Assembly: GCF_900112365.1 (NCBI RefSeq) | Contig: NZ_FOLQ01000016.1 | Coordinates: forward strand, 1 to 64,000 | Length of the DNA: 64,000 nt | Reading direction: 5' to 3' | DNA from: Spirosoma endophyticum | GTDB taxonomy: Bacteria; Bacteroidota; Bacteroidia; Cytophagales; Spirosomataceae | Shown here: piece by piece, positions 42,634 to 50,916 of the stretch | Numbering within the stretch: the stretch's first letter is position 1 | Layout: the number at the start of each line of letters is the position of its first letter | The notes under the pieces: generated by a model | The model's input: only the letters and a program-made list of their open reading frames with translations | The model's database searches: none | What the model was told of the DNA's origin: nothing | Program-made: the position numbers and the translations under genes

Positions 42634-43014
42634 ATGAAACGAGATAAAATAATCTATTGGGTAGCGACGACCCTTATTGTCCTGAGTTTAGGATTCGCCG
42701 GATTTGCCTATTTCACAGATCCTGCTGTGAAGGCTGGGTTTAAACATTTAGGATTTCCCAACTATTTCCGGGTAGAATTAGGTATTGCCAAGATCATAGC
42801 CGCCCTGGTGCTGGCGATTCCTGCTGTACCGGCCCAAATTAAAGAATGGGCGTATGCGGGAGTGGGTATTACGTTCATTTCTGCAGCCATTGCCCACATC
42901 AGCAGCGGTGACCCCGCAGGCGTAGTGATAGCACCCGTCATTTCCTTCATTATCCTGGTCGTTTCCTATCGGTACTACCATACACAGCAGGTTGTGCGCG
43001 GTCAATTTGCGTAA
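42634..43014 (+). CDS. DoxX-like family membrane protein
   Basis: 126 residues with four membrane helices: IIYWVATTLIVLSLGFAGFAYF, VELGIAKIIAALVLAIPAV, WAYAGVGITFISAAIAHIS and GVVIAPVISFIILVVSYRY. FPNYFRVELGIAK is the conserved DoxX-like loop. DoxX-like proteins are linked to thiol and oxidative stress or quinone metabolism. The tandem HxlR operators lie just upstream, so expression is likely induced by the signal of that regulator. Confidence 0.88.
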   Translation: MKRDKIIYWVATTLIVLSLGFAGFAYFTDPAVKAGFKHLGFPNYFRVELGIAKIIAALVLAIPAVPAQIKEWAYAGVGITFISAAIAHISSGDPAGVVIAPVISFIILVVSYRYYHTQQVVRGQFA

Positions 43015-43044
43015 GATGACATTATGGGGATTACCAGCAAAAAT

Positions 43045-43094
43045 GAACGAACCTACGTAGTAGCCAGTCGTCTGATTACTACGTAGGTTCGTTC
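43045..43094. terminator. Bidirectional terminator
   Basis: Perfect 18-bp stem (43045-43062 with 43077-43094, core CTACGTAG) and a 14-base loop. It lies between the convergent DoxX gene and the monooxygenase-like gene. Confidence 0.75.
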
Positions 43095-43111
43095 GCTTAT
43101 AGTTTAATTAC

Positions 43112-43405
43112 TTACTTGGCGGCCAAAATGTCGATCTGCTCAATAACTGGATCGGTTGCCAGCAGATCAGCGGCATTGGCCATCAGCGCGGCTGCTATGG
43201 GCCCTTGTAGATGTGCCGTCCGTCCCGCTTCATCAGGGAACGTATCGAAAATGCCAAATGTGGATGGTCCCAACTGGGTAGCATACCAGGTAATAGTAGC
43301 GGGTTCGTCCTGGGCGAGGGTTAAGCCACTCTTCAGAAAATCAATCACTGCCTGTTCTTTGCCAGGCTTGGCTTCCAGCCGAACCAGTAATCCTACCTTG
43401 ATCAT
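43112..43405 (-). CDS. Antibiotic-biosynthesis-monooxygenase (ABM) domain protein
   Basis: 97 residues, single ABM ferredoxin-like fold: KVGLLVRLEAKPGKEQAVIDFLKSG, then TWYATQLGPSTFGIFDTFPDEAGRTAHLQGPIAAALMA. This matches YgiN-type quinol monooxygenases or putative stress dimers of similar size. It is located next to a DoxX/HxlR pair, which fits a quinone or electrophile theme but does not prove it. Confidence 0.85.
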   Translation of the reverse strand: MIKVGLLVRLEAKPGKEQAVIDFLKSGLTLAQDEPATITWYATQLGPSTFGIFDTFPDEAGRTAHLQGPIAAALMANAADLLATDPVIEQIDILAAK

Positions 43406-43523
43406 AATCGATTGATTTTTAGAACTGATTAATTCTCAGGTATATTCGGCCTGGTTACGTATATGGATTGCGTTGTCTCGATTAATTTCTTTACGTAAAC
43501 GATTCGAATCAATCACGCCGGAT

Positions 43524-44459
43524 TTAACAGACTTCCGTCTCGCAGTTATCCTGAGCTACCGTTTCGGTCTCCAGTGTAGCGTGACTGATGTTGCGGTGTT
43601 CAAGCCGGTGGCGGGCGTCGTGTTTAAGCGTCGTAATTTGTGCGTCGGAAAGTCCCGGTTGCAGCACAAGGTGGGCTGTGAGCGCATTTTCGCTGGTACT
43701 CATGGCCCATATATGAACATGATGGACGTCTTCAACACCCTTGACTGATCGAAGGTCAGCCAGTACGCCCGGAAGATCGATACCCACCGGAACACCATCC
43801 ATCGAAAGGCGCAGGCTGTCGGTTAATAATCGCCAGGTCGACCCCATGATCACAACGGCGACAAGAAGGCCAATGACCGGATCTAACCAAACCCAGCCCG
43901 TATAGCTAATAATAATGCCTGACACAACCACGCCCAGCGAAACCAGCGCATCGGTAGCTAAATGCAGGTAAGCTCCTTTGACGTTCAGGTCGTGGTCTTT
44001 ATCTCTAAAAAACAACAAGGCTGATGCCGCATTGACCAGCATACCCACCCCGGCCACCCAGGCTACAGGTCCACCTGCAACGGGTTCGGGATGACGAAAG
44101 CGGCCAATACTTTCCCATAAAATAGCGCCGATGGTAATCAATAAAACGACAGCATTGGTCAGCGAGGCTAACACCGTACTTTTCCGGTATCCATACGTAA
44201 AGCCCGGTGTCTGGCGTACGCGGGCCAATCGGAAAGCAAGTAGTGATAATAACAGGCTGGCTACGTCGCTCAGGTTATGGCCCGCATCGGCAACCAGAGC
44301 CAGTGAGTTATAATAAAATCCGAGAACGAACTCGACAATAACGTAGCCAGCATTTAAAACGGCGCCGATAATCAACGCCCGGTTGATGGATGTTAACACA
44401 ACCGGCCCGTGACTATGACCCGCGTGTGTGTGGTCGTGTTCCTGATGAGCGTGCGCCAT
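43524..44459 (-). CDS. Cation diffusion facilitator (zinc/cobalt exporter)
   Basis: 311 residues. A His-rich N-terminus (HAHQEHDHTHAGHSHG) is typical of CzcD/ZitB. Six membrane helices carry the transport site HxxxD pairs: ADAGHNLSD in helix 2 and HLATDALVSLG in helix 5. The C-terminal cytoplasmic ferredoxin-like domain (VEDVHHVHIWAMSTSENALTAHLVL) binds regulatory metal. It exchanges Zn2+ or Co2+ for protons across the inner membrane. It stands alone. Confidence 0.93.
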   Translation of the reverse strand: MAHAHQEHDHTHAGHSHGPVVLTSINRALIIGAVLNAGYVIVEFVLGFYYNSLALVADAGHNLSDVASLLLSLLAFRLARVRQTPGFTYGYRKSTVLASLTNAVVLLITIGAILWESIGRFRHPEPVAGGPVAWVAGVGMLVNAASALLFFRDKDHDLNVKGAYLHLATDALVSLGVVVSGIIISYTGWVWLDPVIGLLVAVVIMGSTWRLLTDSLRLSMDGVPVGIDLPGVLADLRSVKGVEDVHHVHIWAMSTSENALTAHLVLQPGLSDAQITTLKHDARHRLEHRNISHATLETETVAQDNCETEVC

Positions 44460-44709
44460 AATTCGGTGTAGTCTGGACGCAGGTCCACGCTACGTATCAA
44501 TGGTTAATATAGTGCTATCGTAGCTGATTCTACCACCTCTGGAACGTACTGTTGGTTATGCAGGCCGATAACTATCCCACGGTTATAACTGGAAAAGTAT
44601 GATTATCGATTTCTCAACCGCAAAAGTAGAGATCAGGGACATGCAACAGGTAATCAAACATAAATGCTATAGGGGCTAGTCATATAATCCCGTAAAGAGA
44701 TGTAATTTA

Positions 44710-44919
44710 ATGACGGCAGTAGCTGGTCAAAATTTATTGAGTTTAATGGGCCTAACTGACTGGGTTACTGAGCTCACCGTAATTTTGGCAAATGGATAGA
44801 TAAAAGCTTCGAATAAAGTTTTACCGGAAGCAATTATTAAAAAAGATCAGACTATTTTCAACTTCTATACAGAAAAAGCTACCCAAACTGTCCGCGAATT
44901 AGTTATTGAGTCTATATAA
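44710..44919 (+). pseudogene. Possible small decayed reading frame
   Basis: From ATG 44710 one frame runs 69 codons with a single TAG at codon 30. Both halves look protein-like (MTAVAGQNLLSLMGLTDWV and KKDQTIFNFYTEKATQTV). No family is recognised. The rest of the 44460-44971 gap holds nothing else that I can support. Chance is a real alternative. Confidence 0.25.
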
Positions 44920-44971
44920 TCAATCACAGCCTTCTGTAAATACCTGACTAGAAGGCCTTACCTTCGCTGCT

Positions 44972-45496
44972 ATGAATTTCTGCGGACCTTACGACAAACA
45001 ACTTGCTGCCCAGTATCAGGCTTTTCTGCCGTCTCCTTTGCTGGCAGGCTGGGAATTTCGGCAAAAATCGACGGTAGTTGGAAACGTAGCCTGGCAATCG
45101 CTGGCGAAAACGCAGGAGTGGGTATTAACGGCGGCAATGCGTCACGATTTACTGAATGATAAATGGGCGGTAATTATCACGGATACCGATCAAATTATCC
45201 AGTATACGAATCCTAATTTTGAGGAAATGACAGGTTATACTAGTCATGAAGCCCTTGGTCGTCGGCCTACTTTTCTACAGGGGGAAAGAACCTCGCAACT
45301 CGTTCGTCAGCGAATTAAACAGGCTATTGAACGGCAAAAACCTGTGAAAGAACGAATCATGAATTACCGAAAAAACCAAACCACCTATTGGTGTCAGGTT
45401 ATAATTTGGCCAATTGTTAACCGCCAGAAACAAGTAGTCAACTATATTGCCTTCGAGCAGGAGGTTCCCTTCGATGAGTCTTATATCGACCGCTAA
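44972..45496 (+). CDS. PAS-domain protein, LOV-like without the photoactive cysteine
   Basis: 174 residues. An N-terminal helical part of about 55 residues is followed by one PAS domain (about 65-170): WAVIITDTDQIIQYTNPNFEEMTGYTSHEALGRRPTFLQGERT, then IERQKPVKERIMNYRKNQTTYWCQVIIWPIVN. The sequence follows the LOV pattern, but the flavin-binding GRNCRFLQG reads GRRPTFLQG, so the cysteine for the light adduct is missing. It has no output domain, so it likely acts by binding a partner. The downstream CWC gene overlaps its end. Confidence 0.85.
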   Translation: MNFCGPYDKQLAAQYQAFLPSPLLAGWEFRQKSTVVGNVAWQSLAKTQEWVLTAAMRHDLLNDKWAVIITDTDQIIQYTNPNFEEMTGYTSHEALGRRPTFLQGERTSQLVRQRIKQAIERQKPVKERIMNYRKNQTTYWCQVIIWPIVNRQKQVVNYIAFEQEVPFDESYIDR

Positions 45497-45722
45497 GCAT
45501 GAGCACATCGGTTGTCCGCGTTGCCAGCGTCCTTTCGAATGTCGGGTGGGCAGTATCAATCTGTGCCAGTGCCAGTCGCTCACGCTGACCGATGACCAGC
45601 AGCAGTACATTAGTTCACACTATCAGGGTTGTCTTTGTGCCGACTGCCTGCTGGCACTACGTTCGGAATACAATCAACTGACGCATCAACAATCGATTAC
45701 CAAATTAGTACATGGCCATTAA
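45474..45722 (+). CDS. Cysteine-rich CWC family protein
   Basis: 82 residues from ATG 45474, overlapping the PAS gene by 23 bp; the frame is open to 45447. The metal-binding layout is HIGCPRCQRPFECRVGSINLCQCQ and QGCLCADCLLAL, at least eight cysteines in CxxC-type pairs. The Cys_rich_CWC family consists of short zinc-ribbon-like proteins of unknown role. Its end overlaps the start of the thioesterase gene by 11 bp, so the three genes are translationally coupled. Confidence 0.85.
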   Translation: MSLISTAKHEHIGCPRCQRPFECRVGSINLCQCQSLTLTDDQQQYISSHYQGCLCADCLLALRSEYNQLTHQQSITKLVHGH

Positions 45723-46113
45723 CGAAACGCCTTCCATAACCGACCGAATTGCAACTGCCGAAACCCGAATTTTTAAGGCTGTCTTTCCCAGCACGACTAA
45801 TCACTACGATACGTTATTTGGTGGCACTGCGCTGCAACTGATGGACGAAGTGGCCTTTATCACGGCGACGCGATTTTCCCGGAAACGCATGGTCACGGTT
45901 TCGTCCGATAAAATCAATTTCACCAAGTCGATTCCGGCCGGTACAATCATTGAACTAGTTGGACGAGTGGAGCATGTAGGCAACACCAGCATTCGGATCG
46001 CCGTCGAAATTTATGTTGAAGAAATGTACTCAATGGAGCGGCACCAGGCCATTCATGGTACGTTCACATTCGTGGCACTTGACGAAGACAAAAAACCCAT
46101 TCGCATTGTGTAG
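45712..46113 (+). CDS. Acyl-CoA thioesterase, YciA/BFIT-type hotdog
   Basis: 133 residues. Hotdog fold with FPSTTNHYDTLFGGTALQLMDEVAFITATRFSRKRMVTVSSDKINF, containing the family's F-G-G-x-x-L-x-x-M-D-E stretch with the acidic residue, and IIELVGRVEHVGNTSIRIAVEIYVEE. It should hydrolyse acyl-CoAs in the cytoplasm. It is third in a coupled row with the PAS and CWC genes. Confidence 0.9.
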   Translation: MAINETPSITDRIATAETRIFKAVFPSTTNHYDTLFGGTALQLMDEVAFITATRFSRKRMVTVSSDKINFTKSIPAGTIIELVGRVEHVGNTSIRIAVEIYVEEMYSMERHQAIHGTFTFVALDEDKKPIRIV

Positions 46114-46184
46114 ATGAGCGTCCAGTGGTTGGTGTTTCTCCATAAACTTTAATCAAGAGAGTCCGAAACATCACGATCGCGCCA

Positions 46185-46192
46185 TACCTTTG
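46185..46192 (+). promoter_or_regulatory. -7 promoter element TACCTTTG
   Basis: TACCTTTG matches TAnnTTTG exactly and lies 7 bp before the ATG at 46200, so the transcript of the Cys-rich small protein would have almost no leader. Confidence 0.55.
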
Positions 46193-46199
46193 TCGTGTC

Positions 46200-46577
46200 A
46201 TGAAAAACGCATTGGTATATATTCTCCTTGTCGCGACGCTGCTGCCCAGCATCAGTCCGTGGGGAACCATTGCGTACTACCATGCCAATAAGGATTACAT
46301 CGCGCGTGTCCTCTGCCAAAACAGAGATAAGCCCATGCTCCACTGCGATGGACAATGTTATTTAGCCAAGCGGCTAAAAGCCCAACAGGATAAGCAGGAT
46401 AAAGAAACTACGCAACGGGTGCAGAATTCGCCCGTAGTACAGCTATTTTGTCAGGCCAACCTGTTGTTTCAATTTCGCCAGACCTGGCCAGTATTGGATT
46501 CGGTCGTGTTTTCGGCGTATCGTTTCCCTTCTTATGCAGCTCCAGTAACGGGCTTGTTTCATCCTCCGCAAGTTTAA
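46200..46577 (+). CDS. Small Cys-containing exported protein upstream of a TonB receptor
   Basis: 125 residues. N-terminal signal or anchor (ALVYILLVATLLPSISPWGTIAYY), then the conserved short motif NKDYIARVLCQNRDKPMLHCDGQCYLAKRL, with three Cys and one His spaced as for metal binding, and a low-complexity tail (AQQDKQDKET). I have seen this N-R-D-K-P-x-x-x-C-x-G-x-C-Y-L motif in unnamed Bacteroidota proteins next to TonB receptors. A metal, perhaps copper, link is inferred. Confidence 0.65.
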   Translation: MKNALVYILLVATLLPSISPWGTIAYYHANKDYIARVLCQNRDKPMLHCDGQCYLAKRLKAQQDKQDKETTQRVQNSPVVQLFCQANLLFQFRQTWPVLDSVVFSAYRFPSYAAPVTGLFHPPQV

Positions 46578-46589
46578 GTCGAATGTGTT

Positions 46590-46645
46590 TGTAGATCTGT
46601 AAGCCGGGCCGCCGTCGCGGCTTTTAGAGCTTTACAGGTCTGAAA
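46590..46645 (+). terminator. Hairpin between the small protein gene and the TonB receptor gene
   Basis: Nested pairing: AGATCTGTAA with TTACAGGTCT outside and AAGCCG with CGGCTTTT inside, with a GC-rich loop. It lies in the leader before the GTG start at 46687, so it may attenuate rather than fully stop transcription. Boundaries are approximate. Confidence 0.5.
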
Positions 46646-46686
46646 GACGCTGTTAATTCATTTCTCGACTTAAAACTAAATTTCCT

Positions 46687-49047
46687 GTGAACATTTATAA
46701 GGTTCTCATAACCTGTTGGTTATGGGCTATTTCTGCATGCTACGCATTTGCGCAGTTTGCGGGTCAGGGGCTTGTTTTCGACGCCCAGACCAAAGAACCA
46801 TTGCCCGGCGTAACGCTGGTGTTTTCTGATGGGAAATCGGGTGTGATTTCCGATGCAAACGGGCGATTCTCACTGGCGAATAAGGCAACTAAAGTCAACG
46901 TATCGTCTGTTGGCTATCGGAAACAGGACGTTCTAGTAACGCCTGGCCAGCCGCTACGTATCGCGCTCGAACCAGCAACTGAAGATCTGCAAACGGTGGT
47001 TGTAACGGGAAATCGTGAAGCCGCGCTACGTACCGAAACGCCGATTGCGATCTCGAAACTATCCGCCAAACTGATTAATGAGACCAAGCCCACCAGCATT
47101 TACGAGGTGGTCAATAAAACGCCGGGTGTGCTCATGGTTAATCTCAATAATGAGCAACATATGATGGCGATTCGGCAGCCGATGACCACCAACGCTTATT
47201 TTCTGTACATGGAAGATGGCGTGCCCATTCGGCCGATGGGCGTGTTCAACCACAACGCGCTGCTGGAAATGAATCAGTTTACGGTTAGCTCTATTGAAGT
47301 AGTCAAAGGGCCGGTATCGTCGATTTATGGGCCAGAGGCCGTGGGTGGCGCGGTGAATTTTATCACTCAGCGTCCAACCGCCGTGCCAACGGCTCGTATT
47401 GGAATTCAGGCCGATCAATGGGGGTATCAGCGCATGCAGGTTGGGGCAGGGGCTACACAGGGGAAGTTTGGTATCTACGTGGGTGGCTTTGTATCCCGGC
47501 AGCGAAACTCGTGGCTGGCCAGTTCGGACTATGATAAATCTTCCTACTTTACCCGGCTTGAATATGCATTTAGTGCCCGAACCCGCCTGACAGGTACACT
47601 TTCGTATAACGACTATAGTTCGCAAACCAGCGGTAGCGTCGACAGCACGGCCTTTTTTGCCCGGCAATACGTTAGCACAACCGATTTTACGTATCGAAAA
47701 ACTACCTCATTGCGTAGTCGACTGACGCTGGAACATGATTGGACTAATGGCCGGTCCGACGCATCGGCACAAACATTTGTGACGGCCTTCGTTCGAAACA
47801 ACAGTGTCGGGCAAAATCCGGCCTATTCCATTCGGTGGACAACGGGTGCCGCAACCGCTACGGGCCAGATCAATAGCAACGATTTTAAAAGCTATGGCTT
47901 CATTGCCCAGCACACGCAAAAACTGAATTTCCTGAATAGTAAGCTCATTGTCGGTGCTACGCTCGATTTGTCGCCCAATACGTATCTGGCGTATCAAACT
48001 AATTTGACGGCGCAGCTTCGGGCCGACAAAAAATCGGTTGAGAAATACACGCAGGTAGAGGAACGCCCTGAAATTCAGTTGGCTAATTACCAGGCTGATA
48101 TTCATAACGTAGCAGCTTATGGGCAGTATGATTTCGAGCCGTTGCCCAAACTTCGGGTGTCGGCGGGATTGCGATACGACCGGATGGCGTTCGATTACAC
48201 CAACGCGCTGGACAAGAGTTCGGGTGGAAAGTCGTACAGCCAGGTGACACCCAAAATCGGGGCGACGTATGATCTGGGCCACGGAAAAGGCTTATATCTC
48301 AATTACGCCAAAGGATTTTCGCCCCCCGCGCTCACGGCGATTTTTCTCAAGCGAACCAACCCAACAGCCACGGGAGATCTGTTCTACTACAACCTGCAAC
48401 CCGCCAAATTCGATAACCTGGAAATTGGCGGCTGGGCGTCGCTGCTGAACAACAAGATCTATCTGGATGCGGCTCTGTATCAGATGAATGGCACGAACGA
48501 GTTACTCAATATCCGCCAGCCGGACAACTCAACCGACTACCAATCGGCGGGTAAGACGCTGCATCGGGGTGTTGAGCTAGGCGTTACGTATCGTCCTTCG
48601 AAACAGGTGTTTTTTCGATTTGGCGGTACGCACGCGGTGCATCAGTTTGTGGAGTTTACGCTCAGCCAGCGGGCGTCTGACGTAGTACAGAACGTCAATG
48701 GAAGGGACATGCCATCGGCTCCGAGAACGCTCTGGAATACCGAGATCAGCTATTATCCGGCCTGGTTCAGGAACTTCCGGGCCTCGGCCGAATGGCAGCA
48801 TGTAGCCAGCTGGTATCAGAATCAGACCAACACCGTTCGTTACGGCGGCTACGATTTTGCGAACGTTCGCGTGGGCTATGAATGGAAAGGCATTGAGGTT
48901 TTCTCGAACATCCTGAACGTAACAAATGCGCTTTTCGCCAGTAACGCAACGCGTGGGAACAACGTCACCGACCGCACTACGTATACCCCGGCGGCTCCGC
49001 GCACATTCGTATTTGGGGTTCAATATGGTTTCACAGGTAAACGCTAA
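46687..49047 (+). CDS. TonB-dependent receptor
   Basis: 786 residues with a GTG start at 46687 (MNIYKVLITCWLWAISACYAFAQ signal peptide). Carboxypeptidase-like domain (GLVFDAQTKEPLPGVTLVFSDGKSG), TonB-box-like LQTVVVTGNREAALRTETPIA, plug with LYMEDGVPIRPMGVFNHNALLE and KGPVSSIYGPEAVGGAVNFI, then a barrel ending FVFGVQYGFTGKR. The gene is followed after 4 bp by a lipoprotein gene and then a BNR-repeat gene. Together with the Cys-rich small protein they form one locus, perhaps for a metal complex; the ligand is not visible from sequence. Confidence 0.92.
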   Translation: MNIYKVLITCWLWAISACYAFAQFAGQGLVFDAQTKEPLPGVTLVFSDGKSGVISDANGRFSLANKATKVNVSSVGYRKQDVLVTPGQPLRIALEPATEDLQTVVVTGNREAALRTETPIAISKLSAKLINETKPTSIYEVVNKTPGVLMVNLNNEQHMMAIRQPMTTNAYFLYMEDGVPIRPMGVFNHNALLEMNQFTVSSIEVVKGPVSSIYGPEAVGGAVNFITQRPTAVPTARIGIQADQWGYQRMQVGAGATQGKFGIYVGGFVSRQRNSWLASSDYDKSSYFTRLEYAFSARTRLTGTLSYNDYSSQTSGSVDSTAFFARQYVSTTDFTYRKTTSLRSRLTLEHDWTNGRSDASAQTFVTAFVRNNSVGQNPAYSIRWTTGAATATGQINSNDFKSYGFIAQHTQKLNFLNSKLIVGATLDLSPNTYLAYQTNLTAQLRADKKSVEKYTQVEERPEIQLANYQADIHNVAAYGQYDFEPLPKLRVSAGLRYDRMAFDYTNALDKSSGGKSYSQVTPKIGATYDLGHGKGLYLNYAKGFSPPALTAIFLKRTNPTATGDLFYYNLQPAKFDNLEIGGWASLLNNKIYLDAALYQMNGTNELLNIRQPDNSTDYQSAGKTLHRGVELGVTYRPSKQVFFRFGGTHAVHQFVEFTLSQRASDVVQNVNGRDMPSAPRTLWNTEISYYPAWFRNFRASAEWQHVASWYQNQTNTVRYGGYDFANVRVGYEWKGIEVFSNILNVTNALFASNATRGNNVTDRTTYTPAAPRTFVFGVQYGFTGKR

Positions 49048-49051
49048 GCCA

Positions 49052-49492
49052 ATGAAAATAATAACTGGAGTACTGCTTGTATTTAGCCTGTTGGCGGGGA
49101 GTTGCCAATCAGAAACGAAAGAACATAGCCATCCTGATGGGACTACAAACGCAGCAGGTCCGGTGGCTGAGCTGGAAAAACAGGTACTAGCTACCCACGA
49201 CAGTGTGATGACGCAAATGAGCGAACTGATGCGACTTAAAAAAGTCGTATCAACTCAGTTGGAAAAGGCGACCGATGCTGCTACAAAGCAAAGAGGATTG
49301 GCCGTTCGTGAGCAGCTAGATGGGGCGGATCAACTGATGATGGACTGGATGCATGAATACAACGGCGATACGCTTAAAAAACTCGACCAGGCTCAGGGAC
49401 TTGTCTATTTGAAAGATCAACAGACGAAAGTCAACACGGTGCGCGAGGCAATGCAGAAAAGTCTGGCTGACGCTAAAAGATATGTGGACTAA
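49052..49492 (+). CDS. Lipoprotein, 'viral A-type inclusion protein'-like
   Basis: 146 residues from ATG 49052. Lipobox LLAGSC (Cys about 19), then a His-containing stretch (ETKEHSHPDGTTN) and long amphipathic helices (AELEKQVLATHDSVMTQMSELMRLKKVVSTQLEKAT, DWMHEYNGDTLKKLDQAQGLVYLKDQQTKVN). The label in similar proteins has no functional meaning. It is 4 bp behind the TonB receptor and likely an accessory lipoprotein of that transport system. Confidence 0.7.
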   Translation: MKIITGVLLVFSLLAGSCQSETKEHSHPDGTTNAAGPVAELEKQVLATHDSVMTQMSELMRLKKVVSTQLEKATDAATKQRGLAVREQLDGADQLMMDWMHEYNGDTLKKLDQAQGLVYLKDQQTKVNTVREAMQKSLADAKRYVD

Positions 49493-49493
49493 C

Positions 49494-49519
49494 GTAGAGA
49501 CCGGCGGACCGGTTTCTAC
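49494..49519 (+). terminator. Small hairpin after the lipoprotein gene
   Basis: GTAGAGACCGG (49494-49504) pairs with CCGGTTTCTAC (49509-49519) with one G-T pair; an A run rather than a T run follows on this strand, so it may process or stabilise mRNA rather than terminate. Confidence 0.5.
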
Positions 49520-49533
49520 AAAACATAAAAAAC

Positions 49534-50748
49534 ATGACGTACTCATTTCTATTTCCAATTCTAGGTTGGGTTTTAACACTAACAGCCCCCGTTGAAACGG
49601 CTGTTTCGAACCCTCAATTTGTGGGCGCTGTTCCGCGTCTGACTACCGATGCCGCAGGTAATCCGCTGCTAAGCTGGGTCGAGAAAGAGGGTGACAAAGG
49701 GGCTGCTTTTTACTTTGCTACATCGGCGGATGGTGGTCAGACGTTTGGCGAGAAAACCATGGTAAAAGCCCCCGCGACTATAGCTGTTCATGCCGAAGGA
49801 ATGCCCAAAATTGAGGAAAAGGCCGACGGTACGTTGCTGGCTGTTTTTGAAGTGCCGAAACCTACCGAACAGTCGCGATTTGCAGGCGATCTGCTCTACA
49901 CACTGTCTACCGATCAGGGTAAAACCTGGACCGATGCAAAGCCTGTTCATCAGGATGCATCGCCGGGGAAAAGCCACTCGTTCAGCGATATAACGCGCTT
50001 GCCCAATGGCGAAATTGGCATTGCCTGGCTTGATGAAAAACTACCCGGACGAGAGGGGCGACCGGTGGTATTTGCCCAGACGACGAAAGGAAAAGGTTTT
50101 GGAGCAGCTGTGCTGGTTGATGACAATGCCTGCCAGTGCTGCCGGACGAATGTCTTTGTCGACGCAAAGAGAAACATTCACCTAACGTACCGCGATTTAC
50201 TACCACCGGCCAAAACGGGCAACATCGCTTCCCGCGACATCAGTACGGCTGTTTCGGCGGATGGTGGCAAAACATTCAGTAAGCCTCAGGTTGTATTTCC
50301 CGACCACTGGCAGGTGAATGCCTGTCCACATGCGGGTCCGGTGGTGACGCAATTGGGCAATGATATGCTGATAACGTGGTTTTCGGGAAAGGAAAATGCG
50401 GTTGGACTACGGCTTGCCCGGCTGGGTTCGGATAGATTAGCGTCGAGCGTGTTATCAAACCGGGCGAAACACCCGCAAGTAGCAACGGCTGGTAATCAAC
50501 TCGTTTGGGTTTGGGATGAATCGATTTCCAAAGATGGCTCAGGCGAAATGGGTTCTTTCGTGCAGCGCATTGGGATGCGGACGTTTGACGGCAAGGCGAG
50601 CAGTACCACTACGTATATCACCCCAGAGTCTGTTGATGCTACGTATCCCGCCGTGATGGCGACGAAACAGGGTGTGCTGGTTGCGTATGAGCAAACCAAA
50701 GGAAAAGAGAATACCATGATTGTCGCCCGGTTGCTGGAGGTTCAGTAA
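49534..50748 (+). CDS. Sialidase-fold (BNR-repeat) secreted protein
   Basis: 404 residues. Weak signal peptide (YSFLFPILGWVLTLTAP). Asp-box-like repeats FYFATSADGGQTFGEK, LYTLSTDQGKTWTDA and TAVSADGGKTFSK mark a six-bladed sialidase-type propeller. The catalytic Arg triad and Tyr-Glu pair of true sialidases are not clear to me. Notable are DDNACQCCRTNVFVDA (Cys cluster) and VNACPHAGPV, which could bind metal. It is downstream of the TonB receptor and lipoprotein. A non-enzymatic binding role is as likely as a glycosidase. Confidence 0.7.
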   Translation: MTYSFLFPILGWVLTLTAPVETAVSNPQFVGAVPRLTTDAAGNPLLSWVEKEGDKGAAFYFATSADGGQTFGEKTMVKAPATIAVHAEGMPKIEEKADGTLLAVFEVPKPTEQSRFAGDLLYTLSTDQGKTWTDAKPVHQDASPGKSHSFSDITRLPNGEIGIAWLDEKLPGREGRPVVFAQTTKGKGFGAAVLVDDNACQCCRTNVFVDAKRNIHLTYRDLLPPAKTGNIASRDISTAVSADGGKTFSKPQVVFPDHWQVNACPHAGPVVTQLGNDMLITWFSGKENAVGLRLARLGSDRLASSVLSNRAKHPQVATAGNQLVWVWDESISKDGSGEMGSFVQRIGMRTFDGKASSTTTYITPESVDATYPAVMATKQGVLVAYEQTKGKENTMIVARLLEVQ

Positions 50749-50916
50749 ACACGCAGGTATTTCCACTGATTCACTACGTACTAAATCCCCAGCCAACAAT
50801 GGTTGGGGATTTCACGTTCTACAAATAGGAACACTGTTGCTGAGTGCCATAGAAGTGGTTTCGACGGGCTTACTTAATTTAGCTGCTGTTTTGAGGAACC
50901 GCTATCGGAAGACACC

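Noticed and set aside
47059-48282. Two long minus-strand frames (202 and 191 codons)
   Set aside because: Both are shadows of the TonB receptor at 46687-49047 and contain no family motif.
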